This document shows positions 1 to 6,177 of a stretch of 6,177 nt of DNA, one piece after another (the first letter of the stretch is position 1; each line of letters begins with the position of its first letter). Position numbers and translations under genes: made by a program. Source of the DNA: Pseudomonadota bacterium (lineage in GTDB: Bacteria; Pseudomonadota; Alphaproteobacteria; Micropepsales; Micropepsaceae); contig JANYBR010000058.1 in the NCBI GenBank assembly GCA_025360685.1, positions 1 through 6,177 on the forward strand. Direction: 5' to 3'. The notes under the pieces are model-generated. The model was given only the letters and a program-made list of their open reading frames with translations, had not been told where the DNA came from and searched no databases.

Positions 1-70
1 GGCGCATCTGCGCATCGCGGTCAATGCGCGCGCCGGCCGCACGCGCCTTGGGCTCCACATGCACGACCAC
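1..70 (-). CDS. hflX: Probable N-terminus of GTPase HflX (partial, start uncertain)
   Basis: Only the first few dozen codons are in the window. The minus-strand frame reads TRTAVVVHVEPKARAAG and then ARIDRDAQMR, with almost every third codon position G or C, as expected of a real gene here. HflX is a ribosome-associated GTPase that splits or rescues ribosomes, and in alphaproteobacteria it commonly follows hfq; the assignment rests on that synteny and on the general look of the variable N-terminus, because no G motif is visible. The nearest in-frame canonical starts are GTG codons at 70-68, 64-62 and 58-56, none with a good Shine-Dalgarno sequence. The frame stays open upstream (LKKKPRGHDGAGDS) across the hfq stop and into hfq without a nearby ATG, GTG or TTG, so the end coordinate given is only the first canonical start. 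An ATG at 102-100 opens a different, arginine-rich frame that looks non-coding. Confidence 0.55.
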   Translation of the reverse strand, partial: MVVHVEPKARAAGARIDRDAQMR

Positions 71-120
71 GGCCGTACGCGTCGAATCGCCCGCGCCGTC
101 ATGCCCGCGAGGTTTTTTCT

Positions 121-375
121 TTAGACGGTCTCCGCCGCTGCTGCCGGCGTCTCGTCCTGCAGCTGGATCGGTCCCAGCGGCATGACGGTCGAGATCGCGT
201 GCTTGTAGACGAGCTGTGCCTGCCCGTCCCGGCGCAGAAGAACGCAGAAATTGTCGAACCACGTGATGTTCCCCTGAAGCTTGACACCGTTCACCAGAAA
301 GATGGTAACGGCCGATTTGCTTTTGCGGACTGCATTGAGAAACGTGTCTTGCAGATTTTGTTGTTTTTCGCTCAT
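121..375 (-). CDS. hfq: RNA chaperone Hfq
   Basis: This 84-residue protein is a full-length Hfq, the hexameric Sm-like chaperone that pairs small RNAs with mRNAs in the cytoplasm. The N-terminal helix carries NLQDTFLNAVRK (residues 7-18), with Gln9 and Asp10 matching the proximal-face uridine-binding residues. Sm1 follows as VTIFLVNGVKLQG (23-35) and FDNFCVLLRRDG (40-51). Sm2 holds the hallmark VYKHAISTVMP (56-66), whose Tyr-Lys-His lines the proximal RNA pocket. The tail of about 18 residues is short and acidic (QDETPAAAAETV), as in alphaproteobacteria, unlike the long E. coli tail. The ATG at 375 is preceded by GGGA seven bases upstream, and the N-terminal length matches the family. It lies 83 nt downstream of the aminotransferase gene. 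In nitrogen-fixing alphaproteobacteria Hfq (NrfA) affects nifA expression, which fits the ntr neighbourhood, but that role here is inference. Confidence 0.97.
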   Translation of the reverse strand: MSEKQQNLQDTFLNAVRKSKSAVTIFLVNGVKLQGNITWFDNFCVLLRRDGQAQLVYKHAISTVMPLGPIQLQDETPAAAAETV

Positions 376-387
376 CGGGGAATCCCG
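376..387 (-). promoter_or_regulatory. Small hairpin over the hfq Shine-Dalgarno
   Basis: On the coding strand the twelve bases just before the hfq ATG read CGGGATTCCCCG. CGGG can pair with CCCG around a four-base ATTC loop, and the likely ribosome-binding GGGA (386-383) lies partly inside this stem. This would place the hfq start under mild structural control. The stem has only four base pairs, so chance is a real possibility. The pairing is seen directly; a regulatory role is inference. Confidence 0.3.
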
Positions 388-458
388 TTAGTTGTGCCGC
401 GCGCCCCTGCGAAGCACTAGGGACAGCATAGTCTGCGTTGCTGCATTTGCGAAAGGGC
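388..458 (-). other. dat-hfq intergenic gap
   Basis: This short gap follows the TAG stop of the aminotransferase gene. On the coding strand it holds TATGCT (434-429), a fair -10-like hexamer, but the hexamer 17 bases upstream (TTCGCA) is a poor -35. A five-base inverted repeat, CAGCA/TGCTG (424-428 and 439-443), overlaps that -10-like sequence. There is no stem followed by a T-run, so I see no intrinsic terminator, and read-through from dat into hfq is possible. A separate hfq promoter here is plausible but not shown. Confidence 0.35.
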
Positions 459-1376
459 CTAGCGCGATACTTCCGATGCGCTCGACGCAGAGCGATGTGC
501 ATAAAGCTCCTGAACCCGGCGGGTCACCGGACCGGGGCGCCCCTCACCGATCGTCTTGCCGTCGATGGACGTCACCGGCACGACACCCGTCGCCGACGAG
601 ATGAAGGCTTCGCGCGCCGCCAGCGCATCGGATGGCGTGAAGCGATGCTCTGAAACGGGCAATTGTGCCTCGGCGGCTGCCTCGAGAATGACCCGGCGCG
701 TCACGCCGGGAAGGATTTCGTGGCTGAGGTTTCTCGTTGTCAGCCGGCCTGCGGTGTCAACGATCCAGGCATTGGTTGAGGTGCCTTCGGTGACGAAGCC
801 ATCCTCGTCCACCAGCCAGGCTTCGTAGGCGCCCGCCTTCCTTGCCGACGTCTTCGCCAAAAGATTGGGCAGCAATTGCGTGGTCTTGATGTCGCAGCGC
901 GCCCAACGCTCGTCGGGCCTGGTGACGACGGCAATGCCCTCGTCGCGCCGCCGTTCCAGCGCTGCTGCGTCCATCTCGCGCACCGTCAGGATCAATGTGG
1001 GGCGCGAGGCAGGATTTGGAATGGGATGATCGCGGCGTGCGGCGCCTCTCGTGACCTGCAGATAGAGCAGTCCGGTCCGGATGCGGTTGCGGCGGACGAG
1101 TTCGCGCATCACTAGCCGCAAGACATTTCGCGGCATCGGCATCGCGATGCCGATCTCGCCCAGCGAACGCGCCAAGCGGTCGAGATGCTCGTCCTCGTCT
1201 CTCAACCCGCCGGCGACGATGCCGCACACCTCATAGATTGCGTCGCCGAACTGCAGTCCGCGATCCTCGATGTGAACCGCGGCGCGCCCGTGGGGAATGT
1301 ATCTGCCATCGACATAGGCGACGCGTCCGGCCGGTGCGCGGCCGTTCCAGCCATGGCTTACGGACGGCTCAGGCAT
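459..1376 (-). CDS. dat: D-amino-acid aminotransferase (class IV PLP enzyme)
   Basis: This 305-residue cytoplasmic enzyme is a fold-type IV PLP aminotransferase, predicted to move the amino group between a D-amino acid and a 2-oxo acid (typically D-alanine plus 2-oxoglutarate to pyruvate plus D-glutamate). EDRGLQFGDAIYEV (37-50) contains the conserved Tyr48. RGAARRDH (110-117) carries Arg115-x-His117, the arrangement that binds the substrate carboxylate in Bacillus D-amino-acid aminotransferase and favours it over branched-chain aminotransferase and ADC lyase. CDIKTTQLLPNLLAK (161-175) contains the predicted PLP-binding Lys164. VTEGTSTNAWIV (195-206) contains the PLP-ring Glu197, and ILPGVTR (221-227) and SSATGVVPV (260-268) complete the cofactor and substrate sites. 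The ATG overlaps the ntrX end by 8 nt and has AGGGA four bases upstream, which supports this start and translational coupling. The first 16 or so residues precede the family core and look like a short extension. True substrate preference cannot be read from sequence alone. Confidence 0.88.
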   Translation of the reverse strand: MPEPSVSHGWNGRAPAGRVAYVDGRYIPHGRAAVHIEDRGLQFGDAIYEVCGIVAGGLRDEDEHLDRLARSLGEIGIAMPMPRNVLRLVMRELVRRNRIRTGLLYLQVTRGAARRDHPIPNPASRPTLILTVREMDAAALERRRDEGIAVVTRPDERWARCDIKTTQLLPNLLAKTSARKAGAYEAWLVDEDGFVTEGTSTNAWIVDTAGRLTTRNLSHEILPGVTRRVILEAAAEAQLPVSEHRFTPSDALAAREAFISSATGVVPVTSIDGKTIGEGRPGPVTRRVQELYAHRSASSASEVSR

Positions 1377-2781
1377 TGAATCCCTGCTCGCGTCCGGTCG
1401 GCCCGACTCCGAGCGACTTCAGCTTGCGATGCAATGCCGAGCGCTCCATGCCGATGAAAGCGGCGGTGCGCGAAATGTTGCCGCCAAACCGGTTGATCTG
1501 CGCCACCAGATAGTCGCGCTCGAAGATCTCGCGCGCTTCGCGCAATGGCATCGAGATCACCAGGTCGCCGCGCCCCGATCCGCCCCAAGGCGAAGTCGAA
1601 CCAAGATCGGACGGAATGAGATCGGCGGAGATCGCCTGTGCCGCATCGTCGCTCGCAAGGATGAGCAGACGCTCCACGATGTTTCGCAACTGGCGGACAT
1701 TGCCCGGCCAGCTATGGGCCTGCAGCACCGCCATTGCATCGTCGCCGACGTCGCGCACGGCAAGTCCCGAGGTTGCGGACAGCCGCGTCATGAAGTGAGA
1801 AACCAGCAAGGGGATATCGTCGCGGCGCTCCGCCAGCGACGGCACCCGCACCGGCACGACATTGAGACGATGGTAGAGGTCCTCGCGGAACGTACCGGCC
1901 GCGATTTCGGCGCGCAGATCACGCGTGGTTGAACAGATCACGCGGGCATCGACTTGCACGCGCGTCGTGCCGCCGACACGGGTGAAGGTTTGATCGACCA
2001 GAACGCGCAGGATCTTGCCCTGCGTTTCCAGCGGCATGTCGGCGACTTCATCGAGATAGAGCGTGCCGTTATGGGCCAGTTCAAACAGGCCGGTCTTGCG
2101 CGGACCTTCGCTCTCCTCGGTTCCGAACAGCTCGCTCTCGATCCGCGAGGGCGCCATGGTCGCGCAATTGATCGCGACAAAGGCGTTCCCCGCCCGCCTG
2201 GACCGCGCGTGAATGAGGCGCGCTGCGACTTCCTTGCCCGAGCCTGACGGTCCCGAAACGAACACGCGGCTGTTGGTCGGCGCGATCTTCTCGATGGCCT
2301 GGCGCAGCTGCGATACCGCCGACGAATTGCCGACCATTTCGGAATCGTCGCCGGCCCTGAGCTTGAGTTCCTGCACTTCGCGCCGCAAACGAGAGGCTTC
2401 GAGCGCCCGCCCGACGACGTGGATCAGCCGGTCCGCCTTGAAAGGTTTTTCGATGAAGTCGTAGGCGCCCTTCTTGATCGATGCGACCGCGGTTTCGATG
2501 CTGCCATGGCCAGAGATCATGACGATCGGCAGGTCCGGCTGTTCTCGCTTCAGGGTGTCCAGGACCTGGATGCCGTCGAGCTTGCTGCCCTGCAGCCAGA
2601 TGTCCAGCACCACAAGTTGCGGACGGCGTTGACGCACGGCGCCCAGCGCGCCGTCGCTGTCACCCGCCACCCGCGTCTCGAAACCCTCATCGCGCAGAAT
2701 GCCTGCGATCAGGTCACGGATATCCTCCTCGTCGTCGACGATCAGGATTTCAGACGCGATCTGCAATCCGTTCTTGCTCAT
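1369..2781 (-). CDS. ntrX: Response regulator NtrX with degenerate sigma54 loop
   Basis: This 470-residue cytoplasmic protein is the response-regulator partner of NtrY. The receiver domain (about 11-128) has the acidic pair Asp16-Asp17, phospho-acceptor Asp60 in VVLDIWL, Ser90 in MISGHG and Lys112 in EKPF. The AAA+ domain (about 148-378) has Walker A GPSGSGKE (177-184), Walker B GTLYLDEVADMP (239-250), TFREDLYHRLNVVPVRVP with the arginine-finger region (297-314) and WPGNVRQL (358-365). A Fis-type HTH lies near 420-455 (FGGNISRTAAFIGMERSALHRKL). Where NtrC has HERGAFTGATNRGI, NtrX has TEESEGPRKT, four residues shorter and without GAFTGA, so sigma54 activation is unlikely. NtrX of other alphaproteobacteria binds DNA and controls nitrogen, redox, envelope or cell-cycle genes. 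The ATG overlaps the ntrY end by 32 nt and has AAGGA seven bases upstream. It sits a few residues before the usual start of the family. Confidence 0.95.
   Translation of the reverse strand: MSKNGLQIASEILIVDDEEDIRDLIAGILRDEGFETRVAGDSDGALGAVRQRRPQLVVLDIWLQGSKLDGIQVLDTLKREQPDLPIVMISGHGSIETAVASIKKGAYDFIEKPFKADRLIHVVGRALEASRLRREVQELKLRAGDDSEMVGNSSAVSQLRQAIEKIAPTNSRVFVSGPSGSGKEVAARLIHARSRRAGNAFVAINCATMAPSRIESELFGTEESEGPRKTGLFELAHNGTLYLDEVADMPLETQGKILRVLVDQTFTRVGGTTRVQVDARVICSTTRDLRAEIAAGTFREDLYHRLNVVPVRVPSLAERRDDIPLLVSHFMTRLSATSGLAVRDVGDDAMAVLQAHSWPGNVRQLRNIVERLLILASDDAAQAISADLIPSDLGSTSPWGGSGRGDLVISMPLREAREIFERDYLVAQINRFGGNISRTAAFIGMERSALHRKLKSLGVGPTGREQGFNA
1381..1385 (-). promoter_or_regulatory. 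Ribosome-binding site of dat
   Basis: AGGGA on the coding strand lies four bases before the dat ATG (1376-1374), inside the last codons of ntrX. It supports the ATG that overlaps the ntrX stop (ATGCCTGA) over any internal start. Confidence 0.5.
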
Positions 2782-5017
2782 CCCCAGGTCCTTTTTCCTT
2801 CACACTTTTTTGTCGCGGAGGAAAGGTCAGCACGACCTCCGCACCCTGCCGATCTTCGCCGGCATCCTTCAGGGCGATCTCGCCGCCATGGTCTTCCATG
2901 ACCTTGCGTACGATCGCCAAGCCCAATCCCGTCCCCTTTACGCGCGTCGTGACATAGGGCTCCGTCAGCCGGTCACGATGTTCGTGCGGCAGTCCGACGC
3001 CATTGTCAGTCACGCGGAAAATTACCGTATTGTCGGCAGTCTCGAGCGCGATCGCGATGCGGCCGGGCGCTTCGTCGCCCCTGGCCAGACGCGCGCCGAT
3101 CGATTCACCGGCATTCTTCAAGACGTTCGTCAGGGCTTGCGCAACCAGGCGGCCGTCGCATTCCAGATAGGCGGGCTCCTTCGGTATGCGCGTCTCGAAC
3201 GCGATCTGCGGATAGGCAACGCGTTGCAAGAATACGGCCTGCTGAATGAGTTCCTGCGCATTCTCGCGACGCATGACGGGCGTCGGCATGCGCGCGAAGG
3301 ATGAGAACTCGTCGACCATGCGGCCGATGTCGCCGACCTGGCGGATGATCGTATCGGTGCATTGCGCGAAGACTTCGGGATCGGTCGAGATCTCGCCGGC
3401 ATATTTACGCTTCAGGCGCTCGGCCGAAAGTTGGATTGGAGTCAGCGGATTCTTGATCTCGTGCGCGATGCGTCGTGCGATGTCGGCCCAGGCAGCGGTG
3501 CGCTGTGCCGAGACAAGGTCGGTGATGTCATCGAACGTCGCCACGAAGCCGCTGCCATCGGCGCCGCGTTCGCTGGAGACCTGCACGCTGAGCGAGCGCG
3601 AGGTCGTGGCACGCTTGACGGTCACCTCCCCGCCTGCCCGGCCGACAGGCTCGGAAATTGCGCGCTGGATGAGAACCGCCATCTCCGGCACTGCTTCGGA
3701 GTAATGCCGGCCTTCGATTTGTTCCGGCGCGGCGTTGAGGAGACGTGCGGCGGCGCGATTGACGATGGTGATCAGGCCATCATGGTCCATGCCGATCACG
3801 CCGGCGCTGACGCCAGCAAGCACCGCTTCGGTGAATCGCCGGCGTTCGTCGTTCTGTCGATTGGCGGAAACCAGCGCGGTGCGCTGTGCATCGAGTTGGC
3901 CGGTCATGCGGTTGAAGGCGCGGCCCAGCAATCCGACTTCATCGTCATCTCGTTCGACTTCGACCTGCGCCTTGAGGTCGCCCTCGGAAACACGCTCCGC
4001 CGCGCCGATCAGACTCGAGATCGGCCGAACCAGCCGGTTGGCGGCCCACAGTCCTAGCCAAATTGCGGATAGCAAAATGACCAGGGACACGACCACATAG
4101 AGCGCCGCGAAAATCAGCTGCACTTCGGAGCGGTTCTGGTCGAGCCGGTTATATTCGCTCACCGCCTCCCTGGTGCGTCGGTAGTAGTTCAGCACGGCGG
4201 GATCGACCACGCGCACGACAAGCAGATAGGCGTCGTTCAGCGCCTGCATATGGATCAGCGCGCGCACCTGCCCCGTTTCATAGTCGCCGTCGACCACGAT
4301 CGCGCCCTGCGCCGCCTGTGCGATGTCACTGGGCTTGGGCGGCGTAGGGTCGGCCATCAATTGCAGCTTGCTGCTGCCCAGGACATTGCCGTGGCTGTCG
4401 ATCATGAAGGACGCCTGCAGCCCGCGGTCCTTGGTCATGATCGCCAGCTTTTCGAACATCGGACCGATGCGGACGTGATTCTGGGCGTCGAACAGCGTCG
4501 GATCGTGTTCCAGCCCCTCGGCGATTTCGCCGGCATCGAGCGTGATGCCGCGCTCATGTTCGCGGACATAGTTTTGCGCGACGTTGACGGCGCTGCCGAG
4601 AGCCGTCTTCACGCGAGCGGAGAACCAAGCCTCGATGCCGAGGTTGAGCGTCACCGCCGCGAACAGCGCAACGAGGATGGCGGGCACGACAGCGATCAGG
4701 CTGAACATCCCAACCAGGCGCACATGCAGCCGTGCTCCGGCCAGACCGGAGCGTCGCGCCCTCCAGAGCCGCGCTAGTCGCCAGGCAATCAGGCCTCCCA
4801 GAGAAAGGCCAAGCGTCAGATTGATGAGGAGAAGCGTGACGAGGCTGGCCGGTGTCGGCCGGTAGGGAACCAGGCCCGTGACCATCGCATACGTGATGGT
4901 TCCGGACAGAACTGCCAGAACGCCCACGCCGAGCGCGAGCAGCGATGGACGGGAAATCGCCCGCACCCAATCGAGCAGGCCACCGTTCGGCGCGTCAGCT
5001 ACGTTCGTTGTGGCCAT
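2750..5017 (-). CDS. ntrY: Sensor histidine kinase NtrY
   Basis: This inner-membrane kinase (755 residues from the chosen start) phosphorylates NtrX. Three hydrophobic segments come early (about 24-45, 57-79, 101-126), then an extracytoplasmic sensory region (about 127-300), a fourth TM (301-324), a HAMP domain (325-377, RLVRPISSLIGAAERVSEGDL), a PAS domain (about 395-500), a HisKA domain with phospho-acceptor His519 in RIAHEIKNPLTPIQLS, and an HATPase_c domain with N box LTNVLKNAGESI (629-640), G1 DNGVGLP (671-677) and G2 GTGLGLAIV (695-703). This is the standard NtrY layout. The frame extends upstream to an ATG at 5122-5120, which would add 35 residues (MHRSFLATGC...) and has no Shine-Dalgarno. 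I prefer ATG 5017-5015 (MATTNVADAP) because family members start soon before TM1 and a candidate promoter lies in the extension, though its ribosome-binding site is also weak. The end overlaps ntrX by 32 nt. The signal is unknown from sequence; redox or nitrogen sensing is reported for relatives. Confidence 0.95.
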   Translation of the reverse strand: MATTNVADAPNGGLLDWVRAISRPSLLALGVGVLAVLSGTITYAMVTGLVPYRPTPASLVTLLLINLTLGLSLGGLIAWRLARLWRARRSGLAGARLHVRLVGMFSLIAVVPAILVALFAAVTLNLGIEAWFSARVKTALGSAVNVAQNYVREHERGITLDAGEIAEGLEHDPTLFDAQNHVRIGPMFEKLAIMTKDRGLQASFMIDSHGNVLGSSKLQLMADPTPPKPSDIAQAAQGAIVVDGDYETGQVRALIHMQALNDAYLLVVRVVDPAVLNYYRRTREAVSEYNRLDQNRSEVQLIFAALYVVVSLVILLSAIWLGLWAANRLVRPISSLIGAAERVSEGDLKAQVEVERDDDEVGLLGRAFNRMTGQLDAQRTALVSANRQNDERRRFTEAVLAGVSAGVIGMDHDGLITIVNRAAARLLNAAPEQIEGRHYSEAVPEMAVLIQRAISEPVGRAGGEVTVKRATTSRSLSVQVSSERGADGSGFVATFDDITDLVSAQRTAAWADIARRIAHEIKNPLTPIQLSAERLKRKYAGEISTDPEVFAQCTDTIIRQVGDIGRMVDEFSSFARMPTPVMRRENAQELIQQAVFLQRVAYPQIAFETRIPKEPAYLECDGRLVAQALTNVLKNAGESIGARLARGDEAPGRIAIALETADNTVIFRVTDNGVGLPHEHRDRLTEPYVTTRVKGTGLGLAIVRKVMEDHGGEIALKDAGEDRQGAEVVLTFPPRQKSVKEKGPGDEQERIADRV
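2789..2793 (-). promoter_or_regulatory. Ribosome-binding site of ntrX
   Basis: AAGGA lies seven bases before the ntrX ATG (2781-2779), within the final codons of ntrY. Its good match and spacing fix the ntrX start and imply that ntrX is translated from the ntrY message. Confidence 0.6.
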
Positions 5018-5040
5018 CGATGTCCGTTGGCGAGCGAAGG

Positions 5041-5063
5041 ACCGGCTAAATTCCTTTGCCGGT
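5041..5063 (-). repeat. Inverted repeat in the ntrY leader
   Basis: ACCGGC and GCCGGT form a perfect six-base inverted repeat around an 11-base AT-richer loop, 24 to 46 bases upstream of the preferred ntrY ATG. On the coding strand the loop carries AAAGGAA. It could be an operator half-site pair or an RNA hairpin in the ntrY leader. No T-run follows on the transcribed side, so it is not an intrinsic terminator. Confidence 0.4.
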
Positions 5064-5078
5064 TCAACAATCGAGCGC

Positions 5079-5106
5079 AGTGTAACGAAGCCACAGCCTG
5101 TTGCAA
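5079..5106 (-). promoter_or_regulatory. Candidate ntrYX promoter
   Basis: On the coding strand TTGCAA (5106-5101) and TACACT (5084-5079) are separated by 16 bases; each matches four of six positions of the sigma70-type consensus, including TTG and the outer TA...T. A transcript would begin near 5072, between ntrC and the preferred ntrY ATG. This would let ntrYX be expressed apart from ntrBC, as is known in several alphaproteobacteria, and would exclude the upstream ATG at 5122. Such weak matches occur by chance, so the call is tentative. Confidence 0.3.
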
Positions 5107-5148
5107 GAAAGCTGCGGTGCATTTCGACAACAGAGTTAGCGGTACTCG

Positions 5149-6177
5149 CTAGTCCGCCCGCAGGCCTTTTATGACTTCCAGCCCCAGATCGCGGATTTTC
5201 TTGCGCAGGGTATTTCGGTTCAAACCCAACAGGTGGGCCGCCCGGATCTGGTTTCCCCGGGTGGCGCCAAGACAGATGGACAGCAGCGGCCGTTCGATTT
5301 CCTGCAGGATGCGGTCGTACAGGCCAGGCGGCGGGAGTTTGTCGCCCTGGGCGAGGAAGTAGGTCGTCAGATGTCGCTCGACTGCCGCGCCGAGTGTGGC
5401 GGGCTCTTCACCCTGCGCGGTATCGCTGGGGCGGGCAGGCTCCCTCAACTCACTTGCGATCGCGCTCGCGGGGATCGTGTCGCCGGAATGCAGAACCGCC
5501 AGACGACGGATCAGATTTTCGAGTTCGCGCACGTTTCCTGGCCAGCGATAATGCTTGAGCAGATCGAGCGCCTCGCCGTCGAGATGCTTGGCGGGCAGCC
5601 CCTCCTCTTCTGCCTTGCGCAGGAAGTGGCGCACAAGGTCGGACACGTCCTCCGCGCGCTCACGCAGCGGCGGCAGGCGCATGGGAACGACGTTCAGCCG
5701 GTAATACAGGTCTTCGCGGAACAGACCCTGCTGGATGAGCTGGCGCAGATCGCGATTGGTCGCCGCGATAATGCGGACGTCGGTCTTGATCGGGAGCCTT
5801 CCGCCGACCGTCGTGTACTCGCCCTGTTGCAGCACGCGCAACAGACGCGTCTGCGCTTCGAGCGGCATGTCGCCGATTTCATCGAGGAATAGCGTGCCGC
5901 CTTCTGCCTGCTCGAAGCGTCCGATCCCGCGATTGGTGGCACCGGTAAATGCGCCGCGCTCGTGGCCGAACAATTCGCTTTCGACGAGTTCCTTCGGTAT
6001 GGCGGCCATGTTGACGGCAACGAAACTGCCGTGCCGCCGTTTGCCGTAATCGTGCAGCGCCCGCGCGACCAGTTCCTTGCCGGTGCCGCTCTCGCCCATG
6101 ATCATCACGGTGAGATCGGTTTGGGTGAGGCGCGCAATGACGCGGTAGATTTCCTGCATCGCCGGCGAACGGCCGAT
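5149..6177 (-). CDS. ntrC: Nitrogen regulator NtrC (partial, receiver domain missing)
   Basis: The window holds the last 342 codons of NtrC, the cytoplasmic sigma54-dependent activator of nitrogen-assimilation genes that NtrB phosphorylates under nitrogen limitation. The reading frame runs off the window edge (IGRSPAMQEIYRV), so about 140 residues with the receiver and phospho-Asp are outside. Visible in order (counting from the edge): Walker A GESGTGKE (28-35), the sigma54-contact loop GAFTGA (75-80), Walker B GGTLFLDEIGDMP (93-105), sensor I region IIAATNRDL (136-144), LFREDLYYRLNVVPMRLP (152-169) with the arginine-finger region, WPGNVREL (212-219), a variable linker, and a C-terminal Fis-type HTH (RGNQIRAAHLLGLNRNTLRKKI, about 307-328) for binding enhancer sites. 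All motifs needed for sigma54 activation are intact, in contrast to the NtrX downstream. Met at 6159-6157 is internal, not the start. ntrB is expected just upstream but is not seen. Confidence 0.97.
   Translation of the reverse strand: MGRSPAMQEIYRVIARLTQTDLTVMIMGESGTGKELVARALHDYGKRRHGSFVAVNMAAIPKELVESELFGHERGAFTGATNRGIGRFEQAEGGTLFLDEIGDMPLEAQTRLLRVLQQGEYTTVGGRLPIKTDVRIIAATNRDLRQLIQQGLFREDLYYRLNVVPMRLPPLRERAEDVSDLVRHFLRKAEEEGLPAKHLDGEALDLLKHYRWPGNVRELENLIRRLAVLHSGDTIPASAIASELREPARPSDTAQGEEPATLGAAVERHLTTYFLAQGDKLPPPGLYDRILQEIERPLLSICLGATRGNQIRAAHLLGLNRNTLRKKIRDLGLEVIKGLRAD

Noticed and set aside
1..102. ATG-initiated minus-strand frame after hfq (MTARAIRRVRPW…)
   Set aside because: It is rich in arginine and tryptophan with poor third-position bias; the adjacent frame has the GC3 pattern of a real gene.
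424..443. CAGCA/TGCTG inverted repeat as a dat terminator
   Set aside because: The stem has five base pairs, a ten-base loop and no following T-run, so it does not resemble an intrinsic terminator.
757..1227. Minus-strand 156-codon frame inside dat
   Set aside because: It is an out-of-frame, arginine-rich reading of the aminotransferase gene, whose own frame holds all catalytic motifs.
2419..3304. Overlapping plus-strand frames of 160 and 201 codons across the ntrX/ntrY junction
   Set aside because: Both lie antisense to well-conserved receiver and HATPase coding sequence and show no motif or plausible ribosome-binding site.
3362..4057. Plus-strand 231-codon open frame opposite ntrY
   Set aside because: It is the antisense shadow of GC-rich ntrY codons, lacks recognisable domains and lies wholly over conserved HAMP, PAS and HisKA coding sequence.
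5233..5892. Plus-strand 219-codon open frame opposite ntrC
   Set aside because: It mirrors the NtrC AAA+ and HTH coding region and its composition is that of a complementary-strand shadow.
1369..6177. Similarity between the NtrC and NtrX coding regions as a recent duplication
   Set aside because: The shared motifs are those of the whole sigma54-activator family, and the proteins differ widely outside them; this is ancient paralogy.

Overview
The window looks like ordinary chromosomal DNA of an alphaproteobacterium, most likely of the Rhizobiales/Hyphomicrobiales type. The evidence is the gene order ntrC - ntrY - ntrX - D-amino-acid aminotransferase - hfq - (hflX), the high G+C with strongly GC-rich third codon positions, and an alphaproteobacterial-style Hfq (short acidic tail, FDNFCVLLRRDG core). 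Every gene lies on the minus strand, so transcription runs from high to low coordinates. I see no mobile element, tRNA, rRNA, CRISPR array or sign of recent transfer.

Layout in the direction of transcription: ntrC (6177-5149, missing its receiver domain at the window edge); a 131-nt gap (5148-5018) with a candidate promoter and an inverted repeat; ntrY, a four-TM sensor kinase (5017-2750); ntrX, its response regulator (2781-1369, overlapping ntrY by 32 nt); a class IV PLP aminotransferase of the D-amino-acid type (1376-459, overlapping ntrX by 8 nt); an 83-nt gap; hfq (375-121); and, at the low edge, about 35 codons of a GC3-rich frame that resembles the start of HflX but has no clear start codon. 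No gene-free stretch exceeds 131 nt.

How the genes work together: NtrC is a canonical sigma54 activator with an intact GAFTGA loop, normally driven by NtrB (outside the window). NtrY and NtrX form a second, membrane-linked two-component pair. NtrX keeps the receiver, ATPase and HTH parts but has lost the GAFTGA sigma54-contact loop, so it probably regulates in another way. The tight overlaps ntrY/ntrX/dat suggest one translationally coupled transcript, possibly continuing into hfq, since no terminator is visible between dat and hfq. I did not find a convincing undescribed system. The points worth a second look are the degenerate NtrX loop, the unresolved hflX start, the ntrC-ntrY gap with two mutually exclusive small hairpins, and the coupling of a D-amino-acid aminotransferase to a nitrogen/redox two-component operon.
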